From Verrucomicrobiia bacterium (GTDB lineage: Bacteria; Verrucomicrobiota; Verrucomicrobiia; Limisphaerales; UBA11358): a stretch of 48,852 nucleotides of DNA. Under the pieces are notes generated by a model that saw only the letters and a program-made list of their open reading frames with translations, was not told the origin of the DNA and searched no databases. Both the position numbers and the translations under genes were made by a program. Numbering within the stretch: position 1 is the stretch's first letter; every line of letters begins with the position of its first letter. Shown here piece by piece: positions 36,980 to 45,765 of the stretch. Location: NCBI GenBank assembly GCA_031290985.1, contig JARLJW010000066.1, positions 1-48,852 on the forward strand. The letters are read 5' to 3'.

Positions 36980-37027
36980 GGGGGAAGATTGTCGCTGCGG
37001 GTGGCCATGCTTCACCCCTCACCCTAG

Positions 37028-37052
37028 CCCTCTCCCCTCCGAGGGGAGAGGG
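37028..37052. terminator. GC-rich hairpin between converging proS and recO
   Basis: A perfect 12-base-pair stem ccctctcccctc / gaggggagaggg around a single c, preceded by caccctag. This is a dispersed repeat type widespread in bacterial genomes and sits 48 bases after the proS stop and 53 after the recO stop. It could stop transcription from both sides, but there is no U-tract. Confidence 0.5.
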
Positions 37053-37105
37053 GACCGGCAATTAAGTCCGTACATCAGCTTCAGAAGATCGTCGTGCTTT
37101 TGCTT

Positions 37106-37747
37106 TCAACCGGGAACGACGCTGCTGCGACCGCGCGGCAGTTTGCCGAGGTGGGTGATCAGGAAGACTTGCAGCCATTGACGCATTTCGGCGTGCTGCG
37201 CGTCTGATAGTTTGAGACGTGAGCCATTCGTCCAGTCGTTCTCCAGGAGCGACTGGACAACTTTTTTGGTGCCGGGCGTAAGGCGGGTTTCTTCGAGGTC
37301 CGGCTCCAGGCCGAGCTGGTGCAGGAGCTTGAGTTCCAGCGCGAAGATGTTTTGCGGGAGCGCAGGTTGCCGGCAGAGCAGGGCAAGGTAGCCGCGCACA
37401 AGCTCAAAAATCTCCGGCATGGGTGACTCGGTTTCCGTGGCCAGCTCGAGGAACGCGGCCGCGTAGGCGGCCTGTTGCAGCTTCAAAATATCCTCGCGGA
37501 TGGCGCCATGGGTTTCCTGCAATTTCACCTCGCGCAGATTGTGCAGTTCCGAAGTGCGGCTGCGGTTGAAGGAGAAATCGGCGGCGTAGAACAGGTCGAG
37601 CTTGCCGCTGAACGGCGATTTTGAACGGCGCGCGCCCTTGGCCACGGTGGCGACGCGGCCAAGGTCCGGCGTCAGCCAGTGGACGATGAGGCTGGTCTCG
37701 GTCAAGGGGCGGGTGCGCAGGATGATGCCGTGGGTGGACTCGATCAT
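37106..37747 (-). CDS. recO: DNA repair protein RecO
   Basis: A 213-residue protein of the RecFOR recombination pathway, which helps load RecA on SSB-coated gaps. The OB-fold N-terminus is typical (STHGIILRTRPLTETSLIVH, WLTPDLGRVATVAKGARRSK, PFSGKLDLFYAADFSF), followed by a helical domain (LELATETESPMPEIFELVRG, FALELKLLHQLGLEPDLEE). It lacks the four-Cys zinc site found in some RecO proteins and is a little shorter than the usual 230-250 residues. Start ATG at 37747 (MIESTHGII). It stands in the same orientation as DUF502-ybeY-phoH, but 186 bases downstream, so it may be separately transcribed. Confidence 0.9.
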   Translation of the reverse strand: MIESTHGIILRTRPLTETSLIVHWLTPDLGRVATVAKGARRSKSPFSGKLDLFYAADFSFNRSRTSELHNLREVKLQETHGAIREDILKLQQAAYAAAFLELATETESPMPEIFELVRGYLALLCRQPALPQNIFALELKLLHQLGLEPDLEETRLTPGTKKVVQSLLENDWTNGSRLKLSDAQHAEMRQWLQVFLITHLGKLPRGRSSVVPG

Positions 37748-37933
37748 GGCGGCGAGGATGGAAGATGGAGGATGGAGGATGGCATGACCAAACGCGTTGG
37801 TCGGTGCGTGCCGCCACGGTGAACCAGGGCGTGTTCGTTAGCAACAGCGGCGTGCGCGGAGCGACGCGCCCCACCAGTCAGACCAGCCCGCGAAAGGCTT
37901 GGTGATTCGCGGTGGGTTTCCATGCGCGCGAGA

Positions 37934-38608
37934 TCAGTTTTGCCCGGGTTTTGCCCCGGGGGGAAGTTCCGGGGTGATGGCGCCGAGACTGACGATGTAT
38001 TTCACGCCGTCGGCCACGCTCATATCCAGCTTGGTGACCTTGGCGACGGGCACGAGGATCAGGAAGCCGGAGGTCGGGTTGGGCGTGGTGGGGATGAACA
38101 CACTCACGAGTTTTTCACCGGTCTTGCGGCTGGCCTCGTCGTTGTCATCGCTGGTGAGGAAGCCGACGGAATAAACGCCTTCGCGGGGAAATTCCACCAG
38201 CACGACGGTCTTAAACGAACTTTTATCGCCGGAGAAGGCGTCATTGACCTGCTTGATGGCGCCGTAAAATTTATTCAGCACGGGAATGTGCATCATCCCG
38301 GCATCAAGCCATTCGATCAGGCGCTTGCCGATATAGTAGCGGGCCAGCAGGCCGATGCCGGTGATGAGCAGCACGGCGAGGGCGAGGGCCAGCAGGCTCC
38401 AATACCAGAGCATCGGGCCGGCATGGCCGTTCTCAAAAACTTCTTCGGGCGGCAACAGCTTCGGCAGGAAGAAGAGCAGGGTGTCGGTGAAGCTGGAGAT
38501 GGTGCCGAAAATCCACGTGACGGCGGCCAGCGTCACCAACGCCGGCAGCGCGACGGCGAGGCCGGTCAAAAAACTGGCGCGCCAATTGGAAATAAAGGTC
38601 TTCCTCAC
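37934..38608 (-). CDS. DUF502 membrane protein
   Basis: A 224-residue inner-membrane protein with two N-terminal helices (FLTGLAVALPALVTLAAVTW and SLLALALAVLLITGIGLLAR) and the DUF502 signature IPVLNKFYGAIKQVNDAFSG followed by FKTVVLVEFPREGVYSVGFL and SVFIPTTPNPTSGFLILVP. The function of this widespread family is unknown. It overlaps the end of ybeY by 4 bases (TGA/ATG type), so it is translated from the same mRNA as ybeY and phoH; its partners suggest a housekeeping link, perhaps to envelope or RNA metabolism, by context only. Confidence 0.9.
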   Translation of the reverse strand: MRKTFISNWRASFLTGLAVALPALVTLAAVTWIFGTISSFTDTLLFFLPKLLPPEEVFENGHAGPMLWYWSLLALALAVLLITGIGLLARYYIGKRLIEWLDAGMMHIPVLNKFYGAIKQVNDAFSGDKSSFKTVVLVEFPREGVYSVGFLTSDDNDEASRKTGEKLVSVFIPTTPNPTSGFLILVPVAKVTKLDMSVADGVKYIVSLGAITPELPPGAKPGQN

Positions 38609-39087
38609 GCGGAGATTTTACCGGTGCGCGCCAGTTGCGCGAGGGAAAATCGTTTGGCGAGCAAAAGAACCAGCCGGTTTTCCTTGCGTTTCATCGTGCG
38701 ACGCAGTTGCGGTTTCAAGTCGTCGTAGCCGAGCAGGTGCAGGACGCCGTGAACGACGTACCGGACGATCTCCGACTGCCAGGTGGTCTTGAATTCCCTG
38801 GCCTGGGCGATGGCATCGTCCACGCAGATGAACAGCTCGCCATGAACGGAGGCGGGGCGCCGCGCCTGGCGGGTGTTCTCCCGGTGGTCAAAGGTGATGA
38901 CATCAGTCGAGCCGGCGTGGTTCAGAAAGGTTTCATTCACCAAGGCCATCTCCCGGGCGGCGACGAGGTTGATGCCCAGTTCGACGTCCATGATCGCCAG
39001 TTCCGCAAACAGGCTGCCCACAATCTCCTTCAGCAGGCGGGAGTTGATTTTGCGGCGGCGCTGACGGTTGGCGATGACGAGGTTCAT
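38605..39087 (-). CDS. ybeY: Endoribonuclease YbeY (rRNA maturation factor), third His replaced
   Basis: A 160-residue protein of the UPF0054/YbeY metalloprotease-fold family that matures 16S rRNA 3' ends and takes part in ribosome quality control. The core is seen in NETFLNHAGSTDVITFDHRE and GELFICVDDA, and the metal site in YVVHGVLHLLGYDD (His113, His117). The family motif is HGxLHLxGYDH; here the last position is Asp123, so the third zinc ligand is altered. It may still bind metal through Asp. A basic, Leu-rich tail (MKRKENRLVLLLAKRF) follows. It overlaps phoH by 4 bases upstream and DUF502 by 4 bases downstream. Confidence 0.88.
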   Translation of the reverse strand: MNLVIANRQRRRKINSRLLKEIVGSLFAELAIMDVELGINLVAAREMALVNETFLNHAGSTDVITFDHRENTRQARRPASVHGELFICVDDAIAQAREFKTTWQSEIVRYVVHGVLHLLGYDDLKPQLRRTMKRKENRLVLLLAKRFSLAQLARTGKISA

Positions 39088-40079
39088 TCCGCTTTGGCCG
39101 TGCCACGATGATGTTCATAGGCGGCGATGATGCGCTGCACGAGCGGGTGGCGGACGACATCGCGCTTGGAAAATTCGACGATGGCGATGCCCTCGGTGTG
39201 CTTGAGCGCGCGATGCGCCTCGGCGAGGCCGGAATGCTTGTGCGGCGGGAGGTCGATCTGCGTCTCGTCGCCGGTGATGACAGCCTTGGAGCCGTGGCCG
39301 AGGCGGGTGAGAAACATGAGCATCTGTTCGGTCGTGGAATTTTGCGCCTCGTCCAGGATGATGAAGGCGTTGTTCAACGTGCGTCCGCGCATGTAGGCGA
39401 GAGGGGCGATCTCGATCGTGGCGCGCTCCATGTGTTTGGCAATCTCCTCGGCGGGCAGCATGTCGTGCAAGGCGTCGTGCAACGGCCGCAGGTAGGGCGT
39501 GATCTTTTCGTAAAGGTCGCCGGGCAGGAAGCCCAGCGCCTCGCCGGCCTCGACCGCCGGGCGCGTCAGGATGATGCGGGATATGCCGCCATCGCGCATG
39601 GCCGACAAGGCCATGGCCACCGCCAGATAGGTTTTGCCCGTGCCCGCCGGCCCGATGCCGAAGGTGATGTCGTGCTTGCGGATCGCTTCGATGTATTTTT
39701 TCTGGCCGACGGTTTTGGCGGTCACCCCCGATTTGCGTTCGTGGGTGTGCACGCGGTCGCCGACCATGTCCTTCAGCGTGGCCGCCCCCTCGTTTTTCAC
39801 GATGGTCAGCGCGTGGGTGAAGTCGCGGTTCTTGACGGGGGAACCCGCTTTCAACATCGCTTCCAGCGAGGCGAAGAGCTGTTTGGCGCGCTCGAGGCCG
39901 TCAGCGGTGCCGTCGAGCTTGATCCAGCCTTCGCGCGAAGTGACCTTCACGCCGAGCTCGGTTTCGAGCGCGGCGAGGTTGCGCGGCTCGTGGTTGTAGA
40001 GCTGCTGCGCGAAGCGCGCGTTTTCAAATTGGAGGGTTTCGGTTGGCACAAATTTACCTGTTCCCGGACAGGTTTCCAC
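39084..40079 (-). CDS. PhoH-family ATPase
   Basis: A 331-residue cytoplasmic P-loop protein. Residues 15-85 form a KH-like N-terminal region (LETELGVKVTSREGWIKLDG). The ATPase core shows Walker A FGIGPAGTGKTYLA (143-150), RIILTRPAVEAGEALGFLPG, Walker B AFIILDEAQNSTTEQ (239-245), and the sensor KAVITGDETQIDLP. PhoH proteins act with YbeY in RNA processing in many bacteria, and the phoH-ybeY order here is the classical one. It is the first gene of the operon; the start METCPGTGKF is the ATG nearest the conserved region. Which of the PhoH/YbeZ subtypes it is cannot be told exactly, but YbeZ is likely. Confidence 0.92.
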   Translation of the reverse strand: METCPGTGKFVPTETLQFENARFAQQLYNHEPRNLAALETELGVKVTSREGWIKLDGTADGLERAKQLFASLEAMLKAGSPVKNRDFTHALTIVKNEGAATLKDMVGDRVHTHERKSGVTAKTVGQKKYIEAIRKHDITFGIGPAGTGKTYLAVAMALSAMRDGGISRIILTRPAVEAGEALGFLPGDLYEKITPYLRPLHDALHDMLPAEEIAKHMERATIEIAPLAYMRGRTLNNAFIILDEAQNSTTEQMLMFLTRLGHGSKAVITGDETQIDLPPHKHSGLAEAHRALKHTEGIAIVEFSKRDVVRHPLVQRIIAAYEHHRGTAKAE

Positions 40080-40510
40080 AGGTGAAACCGGGAAGCAATG
40101 CTGCGGATGGCTTTAAGGCGCTTTTTAAATAACACCCCGCCCCCCGCACCATAAACCTTGAAGCTGCCACGAAAAGGCGGACCAGGTCACGCCCCGACGT
40201 TGAAGGCCGGTCTGGCACGGACCCGCCCAGCGCCTTCGTAATTTGTAATTCAGTCTTCACCTTGATTTACCTTGCTGCCGGTTGATCCGGCACGACCCTT
40301 CGCGCCGCGCTCGCGCCGTAGCGCCGGCATCTTGCTGCGCTGTAGAAAAGATCAAAAACCGATGCGCAACTCACGGTCATGCGTTCCCGTCTACCCAACG
40401 CGGTTCTGTAAAAATTCGCCGAGTTTGAAACAGTCTATCACAGGTTTGATACACTTTGGCCGTTTTGCAGACTTCCTGCAAGAGGCTTGCGGCGCGCTTG
40501 GCTTTAGTCT
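40080..40510. other. Intergenic, 431 bases between phoH and the tail-like module
   Basis: This contains the phoH promoter (not identifiable by eye) and, at 40249-40267 on the minus strand, aatcaaggtgaagactgaa, the same 19 bases as at 491-509 (the decamer repeat and what follows). No terminator is evident for the module ending at 40511 and no coding frame is convincing. Confidence 0.45.
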
Positions 40511-41878
40511 TTAGTGCCCGGGGGGCGGTGGTAACGGGCCATATAACGGAAAGCGGCGGATGCCACGCAGGCCGCCTACCGGGGCGTCTTCGGGCAGGTA
40601 GATGTGCTCGCCGGGGATGGTGCCGGGCTGGCTTTGGTCAAATTGCAGGGTGGCGATGCTGTTGGGGTCGATGGCGGTGCTGGGATGGTAGGGATCTGGC
40701 ACGAGGACGAGTGTGGCATCGCGCGGAATGAATCGGCCGATGATCTCGTAGGGCTGTTGGGAACAGCGGAAGGCGCTCTTTTGGCTAATCAGCATGCGGG
40801 TGCCGCTGGGCGGCCCATTCAGGAAGCCATAGGCATCGAGGCGATAGGGACCGCCAACCTGAGAGAATCGATCATAAGTCCAAAACTTCGGGCCTTCGAA
40901 CGGCATTCCATTGGCAGCCAGGACCCCGGTGGAAGGGTTGCCGGCAAAAGTAATTCCATTTTTTCCGCCAGTCACAACGTCGATGCCGGCGGCAACCATT
41001 TGGCCGGGATTGAGGCCGGTCAAGACAGAGCAATCCATTTCGTAAAATAACGGGGTTTCCGGGAAACCTGCAGCCTGGTCGTCTGGTGAAAAAACATTGC
41101 CGTTCCGATCACCATACACGGGATACGCGACCACCAGGCTGCGCACCAGGTGCCCGGCACCAGCGGGCAGCGGATCGCTTTTATAACCAAATGCGACTTT
41201 AGTCACCGTATCGCTGCCATTGTATTTGTTACTCAAGGTGTAAACGCGGCGCGGATTCAGCAGATCAATGGCTCCTAAAAGTGCGTTGCCTGCGGAGCCC
41301 TGGTCGGCATAGCCAATCGCCGCTGACAATTCCACTGCGTAGGAACCATACTGGTAAGGCTGGTTGTAAGAAGTTTTGGAGGAAGTGGTGTCGCCAGCAG
41401 GGCCACGATGAACCGTAATCTCAATGAATCCTGGGTTCATGTTGTCGTAGGGCGAACCGCCGCCAGCAATGATATAATGCGAGCTTGGGGTGGGGCTTTT
41501 ATGCAATCCAAGAATCCACGCATCAAAAAAACCCAAGCTCACTCCGCCATCGAAGCTGGGCGACGCTTTCGGATAGGCTCCAAACGGCGGATCGTAAGTA
41601 TAAGTCCGCAGGCCCGTGCGGGGATTAATGGTGGTGGTCTTGACCATTTTGGCTGGCGTGCCGGTATTGCCGGCCTCCAAAACAAACGTCCAGGTCTCCG
41701 TCTGCTTTAAATATTGGGTGCTTTGAAAGTCGGGTTCGTTGTACGCGATGTGCAGCAAATTAGTGGGAACGATGGGCAGGAAGAAATCCCATTGCACGGC
41801 GGCGTAGGCGGCCTGGATGTCGCAGCCGTTGCAACCGCAGGGACCGAGCGCGTTTCCGCCTTTGGCACAATCACTCAT
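40511..41878 (-). CDS. Tail-module protein with Cys-rich N-terminus, unknown function
   Basis: A 455-residue protein that I do not recognise. The N-terminus has four closely spaced cysteines (MSDCAKGG, then GPCGCNGC), which could bind a metal or form cross-links. The rest is beta-rich with many Gly, Pro and Tyr (PYQYGSYAVELSAAIGYA, IPGEHIYLPEDAPVGGLRG) and ends GPLPPPPGH. It has no signal peptide. Its start overlaps the stop of the hub-like gene (ATGA), so it is cotranslated as the last gene of the five-gene module and is probably a structural or adhesive part of whatever the module builds. Confidence 0.55.
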   Translation of the reverse strand: MSDCAKGGNALGPCGCNGCDIQAAYAAVQWDFFLPIVPTNLLHIAYNEPDFQSTQYLKQTETWTFVLEAGNTGTPAKMVKTTTINPRTGLRTYTYDPPFGAYPKASPSFDGGVSLGFFDAWILGLHKSPTPSSHYIIAGGGSPYDNMNPGFIEITVHRGPAGDTTSSKTSYNQPYQYGSYAVELSAAIGYADQGSAGNALLGAIDLLNPRRVYTLSNKYNGSDTVTKVAFGYKSDPLPAGAGHLVRSLVVAYPVYGDRNGNVFSPDDQAAGFPETPLFYEMDCSVLTGLNPGQMVAAGIDVVTGGKNGITFAGNPSTGVLAANGMPFEGPKFWTYDRFSQVGGPYRLDAYGFLNGPPSGTRMLISQKSAFRCSQQPYEIIGRFIPRDATLVLVPDPYHPSTAIDPNSIATLQFDQSQPGTIPGEHIYLPEDAPVGGLRGIRRFPLYGPLPPPPGH

Positions 41879-44007
41879 TGTCCGGGAATTTTAAAACGTT
41901 CCGTGCAGAGAAAAATCCGCGTGAAATTTTGCAGATTGCCGGTGTTGGTGCCGTCGTCTTCGCACGTCGTGAGCTGCCAGCCTTCCACGGTGTGAAAATT
42001 TCCCTGGCTGTCCACGAAGCCGCCGACGAGGACGTTGTCTGCATCCACCGTGCCGCCCTGCACCGAGCCATCCACCAGAGAATTCAATTTCGCGGCGGCG
42101 CGGATGTTCATCACCAGGTCGGAAACATTGGCGACCTTGTTGCCATTCGCATCAATCAGCCGGATTTTAAGCGCCGGTTGCCCGGCACCCGCCGTCAGGT
42201 TCACATTCCCGGCAGGCGCAATCGCTGGATCACCACCCGCAACGGGTTCGGTGAGGTTATACTCGGCGACGGCCGGCTCGGCATTGCCTTGTCCCTCAAA
42301 GGCGTGGTGGCGGGTCAGATGAATGTTCGCCGTCGCGCCGCCGGTCGTGAAATTAAACGCGGTGATATACCGGTTTCGCGCCGCCCGCAGCCGGTCGGCG
42401 ATCTGCTGGGCGCTCAATTTTTTGTTCGGCCCGACGCTGACACTGTAAAAAATTCCACCAGGCTTGACCTTGAAGCCGATCTCGCGCTGCAGCGCATTCA
42501 TATAGGTCCATTGCTCCAGGCCGTTAAGCAGATTAATATTTTTCCCCAAGACAATCTCGCCGCTAAATTCCGTCTCAAGGATGGGGATGCTGCCCTCCCA
42601 TTGAGGCGCGTTCAGATCCTGATAAATGGTCTGCGCCATGCCGACAAATTGCTGCATGGTCTCGCCCAGGCTGGTGAAATCCGTAAAGGAAAAATCAAAG
42701 CCATTCGGAAAGCTCAGGCTCGTCGTCTTGGCATGCGTGCGGAAGGTATGCGCGGAAACCCGCGTCCCCTTGCGGTTCGTGTCGAAGCGGCGGTGGTAGC
42801 TCGCCTGCACGAAAATGTGTTCATCACCAATCGCGCCGCCCATGAAATCGCAATAGCCGCCGTCCACGATCATGTTGGTCAAACCGGCCGTGCCGGCGTT
42901 TAGTTTACGCACGCTGGTATTGGGCACCAGCGCCAGGCCGTCATATTCGATGGGCGCCTTCGGGTTGGCATTGACATCCAGTTCCGGTTTCCGGCGCAGC
43001 CACCAATTCAGATCCTCCGGCGCGACGGTGTCGGTCTTGATATATTTGGTATGGACGGTGCCGCTCACGGCACGGAGCGGCACGGTGGTGATGAGCGCCT
43101 TCAGTTCATCGCCCGGCTTGGGATTCGGGTAGAGATCGAAACCCTGACCGATGCCGTTGATGCCGCCGACATTGTAGGGCTGCTGGAAATAGATCAGGAC
43201 GTAAGGCACCGCGAGATCGAACCGCTGCTTGAGGTTAAAACCCTGCACGTCCTGGATGTCACCATCCGAAAGCTGCCGCGTGTAATTCGGCAAAGCCGCC
43301 CGGCGCTGGCAGTGAAATTTCGGCGGGTTCTGCGAATGATCAAACCACGCGACCGCGTCCACATCCTCGAGCTGCCGGCGGATGGCCTCGGCGCAGGTGA
43401 TGTTCAGCACATCCGCCGGCAGGACCGGCACGCTCAGGATGTCCGCCGGGTCATATTGCAGCCACGCCCCTTTGGCGATGGCGTAATCCAACACGGCCAC
43501 GATCTGCGCCCGGCTGTCGAGCAGTGTGACGGTGTAGGTCAACGAACCGTAGCCGCCGCCGTTCGGGCCGCCGTTCGGGCCGACATAATTGGGAATGACC
43601 GGCAGGTTCAAGGTGTACTGCGTCAGAAAATTTTTGGTGTAAACCGGATTATTCTGCGCATCGAAGCTGGTGAGGACATCGCGTTCCTGTTGGAACGTAA
43701 TATTCTCCAGGTACCACCACGGCCCGGCGAGCTGAACGGAGGCACTATTGGCATTGCCCGCGCCCTGGCGGGGATTGTCCATGACATAGCCGGCAAAAAA
43801 TGGAGCGCCATCGATGGTGATGATGGCGCGGGAACGATAGGTGAAGGGAGAATCCGCCAGCGCCGCACCGGGAAAAGTCAGGTTCAACTCATCCGCGATC
43901 TGTTCGCGAAAGGCACCGTCCATCTGATCGGACACGCCCCAGTTGGCCAGCGTCTTTTTGGTGCTGCCGTTTTGGCCGTAGGGGAAAAGTTCCAGCTCCA
44001 GTTTCAT
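41875..44007 (-). CDS. Hub/baseplate-like protein of tail module
   Basis: A 710-residue protein beginning MKLELELFPYGQNGSTKKTL. The N-terminal half describes a quasi-hub layout: FREQIADELNLTFPGAAL, IITIDGAPFFAGYVMD and AGPWWYLENITFQQER resemble the start of tail hub (gp27/late-control-like) proteins, where a strand-rich domain defines a local coordinate and redirects cell contact. A later part (RDILSV-like sequence, TCAEAIRRQLEDVDAVAWFD, FNLKQRFDLAVPYVLIYFQ) again fits this family. The C-terminal 250 residues are unassigned. It starts 3 bases after the tape-measure-like gene. I infer the hub role from context and general pattern, not from a definite motif. Confidence 0.5.
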   Translation of the reverse strand: MKLELELFPYGQNGSTKKTLANWGVSDQMDGAFREQIADELNLTFPGAALADSPFTYRSRAIITIDGAPFFAGYVMDNPRQGAGNANSASVQLAGPWWYLENITFQQERDVLTSFDAQNNPVYTKNFLTQYTLNLPVIPNYVGPNGGPNGGGYGSLTYTVTLLDSRAQIVAVLDYAIAKGAWLQYDPADILSVPVLPADVLNITCAEAIRRQLEDVDAVAWFDHSQNPPKFHCQRRAALPNYTRQLSDGDIQDVQGFNLKQRFDLAVPYVLIYFQQPYNVGGINGIGQGFDLYPNPKPGDELKALITTVPLRAVSGTVHTKYIKTDTVAPEDLNWWLRRKPELDVNANPKAPIEYDGLALVPNTSVRKLNAGTAGLTNMIVDGGYCDFMGGAIGDEHIFVQASYHRRFDTNRKGTRVSAHTFRTHAKTTSLSFPNGFDFSFTDFTSLGETMQQFVGMAQTIYQDLNAPQWEGSIPILETEFSGEIVLGKNINLLNGLEQWTYMNALQREIGFKVKPGGIFYSVSVGPNKKLSAQQIADRLRAARNRYITAFNFTTGGATANIHLTRHHAFEGQGNAEPAVAEYNLTEPVAGGDPAIAPAGNVNLTAGAGQPALKIRLIDANGNKVANVSDLVMNIRAAAKLNSLVDGSVQGGTVDADNVLVGGFVDSQGNFHTVEGWQLTTCEDDGTNTGNLQNFTRIFLCTERFKIPGQ

Positions 44008-44010
44008 TGG

Positions 44011-45720
44011 TCAATGGCGGGTGGAGTTTTGGAATTCAAGTTGTTGCACGCGGGTTTCCAAATCTGCCAGGTCGCCTGGCTTCAGACCTTCGACGGCCTT
44101 GGCCAGACGCGTGGCGAGATTCACGAACGCGGAGGTGCCATTGGCGGCCGCCTCCATCATCTCCACGGCAGTTTTCAGATTCACGGTGTGGCCGGCCATC
44201 TTGGATGCCAGTGCGATCAGGTTCTGCGCATCATCGGCGGTCTGGGTGCCGGCGCGGATACGCCGGGCGGCGGCCTCGCCGGCAAGGAGCGCCTTGCCGC
44301 TGTCGGTCTTGGCCAGGTCATCCGCCTCTTTGTAACCGGCCGTCTGCTGATCAATCGGCTTTTCCGTGGCGGCCGTCGATTTATCGAGCGCGAGCTGCGC
44401 CTTCTTTTCCTGTACTTGTTTATGGAGGGCATCGGCCTCGGTCTGCAACTGCGTGATCTGCTTGGTGAGGGAATCCAATTGCGCCTCCGGGGCGAGCGCG
44501 GCCCGTTTGGCGGCTTCCAGTTCCGCCTTGGCGGCCTCGGCCTTCTTTGCCTCGCGGTCTTCAATGCCGCGAAGCTCCAGCAATTTATTATGCAGCTCAA
44601 TGGCTTCCACGGCGATGGACGGGGCCGCGCCGGCGGCAAGTCCTTCCCCGCGTTCATAGCCCTCCACGGTGGAATATTTATTGCCAATCCGTTTTTGTTC
44701 CGGCGTCAGGGCATCGAATTGTTCCTGCAGGCCGGGCTGGTCATTCTTTACCGGCTTGCCGTCTTTGATGCTCATCCCGCTGATGGCTGAATTGGCATTG
44801 GCCGCATTTTCTTCCGCCCGCTTGACATTTTCCTCCGCCGTTTTAATGCGCAGTTTGGCCGCCGCTGCCGCCTGCTCCGCCGCCGGCAGATCGCGGGAGG
44901 CCATGTCCTTTTTGGAGAGCGCCAAGGTTTCCGCGCCCTGGGTTTGGTCCAGAATGGTCTGGTCCAGCGTGAGTTTGCGTTTCGTGGCATCCTGGCTGAA
45001 ATCCTGTTCGGTCGCGGCCTTGGCGGCGATGTATTGCGCATCGTTCAACTGGCCGGAGTTGTGGAGAAATTCCAGCCGGGCCAGATCGCGCTCCTTTTGT
45101 TTTTTGGCAATCTCCTCCTCAGCCGCGTTCTGCGCCTTCAGCAACGTGATGGTGGTCGTGAGGGCCGTATTGATGCTTTCGGCCTGGTCATGCGAGCGAC
45201 GCAGGCCGTCGAAAAACTTTTCGGTCGCAATGTCCGCATCCTCCATGGAATCGCGCAGCCCGGCGGTCTGGCCCAGCAGGCCGGACAGTTCCGGCATGGA
45301 CTCCAGCGTTTTCTTCAGCTCCTCGGCCTGTTCGTGGGCCTTCTTAAAATATTCCACGAGCTGCTCGACGATCAGGACCATGCCGGCAATGCCCATGGCC
45401 TGCGGATGAAACACGCTGCGCAGGGTCAGGCCGAGGCCGGGCAGGATATGGTCCATCTCATGGATCAGCCGGTGCATCTCGCGGCCGTGGGTGTTAAATA
45501 TCTCCATTCCCTCATGGGCTTCCGGCAGGGATTTTTTACCCAGGGCGGCCAGCGAGGCATCCGCCTTTTTGATCTCATCATCCAGGCCGGCCGTGGAGAC
45601 GCCCATGGCGGTGGCCTGGCGTTTCATCTCCACCAATTCCTCGCGGGCCTTGACGGCCTCGGAGAGCTGCGCCTTAAACTCAATCAGGAGCTGCAGTGCG
45701 TTGTCGTTTTCAGCGGCCAT
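44011..45720 (-). CDS. Coiled-coil tape-measure-like protein
   Basis: A 569-residue, Ala/Glu/Lys-rich, mostly helical protein with long heptad stretches (FKAQLSEAVKAREELVEMKR, EVEAIELHNKLLELRGIEDR-type segment near 370, ITQLQTEADALHKQVQEKKA). One hydrophobic segment, AMGIAGMVLIVEQLVEYF, lies at about 108-125, followed by KKAHEQAEELKKTLESM. Size, coiled-coil content, a central hydrophobic helix and the position just before a hub-like gene fit a tail tape measure protein. It is short compared with most, which would mean a short tail. Alternatives are a generic structural coiled coil. It starts MAAENDNALQ; the stop lies 3 bases before the next gene. Confidence 0.5.
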   Translation of the reverse strand: MAAENDNALQLLIEFKAQLSEAVKAREELVEMKRQATAMGVSTAGLDDEIKKADASLAALGKKSLPEAHEGMEIFNTHGREMHRLIHEMDHILPGLGLTLRSVFHPQAMGIAGMVLIVEQLVEYFKKAHEQAEELKKTLESMPELSGLLGQTAGLRDSMEDADIATEKFFDGLRRSHDQAESINTALTTTITLLKAQNAAEEEIAKKQKERDLARLEFLHNSGQLNDAQYIAAKAATEQDFSQDATKRKLTLDQTILDQTQGAETLALSKKDMASRDLPAAEQAAAAAKLRIKTAEENVKRAEENAANANSAISGMSIKDGKPVKNDQPGLQEQFDALTPEQKRIGNKYSTVEGYERGEGLAAGAAPSIAVEAIELHNKLLELRGIEDREAKKAEAAKAELEAAKRAALAPEAQLDSLTKQITQLQTEADALHKQVQEKKAQLALDKSTAATEKPIDQQTAGYKEADDLAKTDSGKALLAGEAAARRIRAGTQTADDAQNLIALASKMAGHTVNLKTAVEMMEAAANGTSAFVNLATRLAKAVEGLKPGDLADLETRVQQLEFQNSTRH

Positions 45721-45765
45721 AGGTTGGTTGATGGTGACAAGTTGATGGTTGATCGGCGGCGCGTT

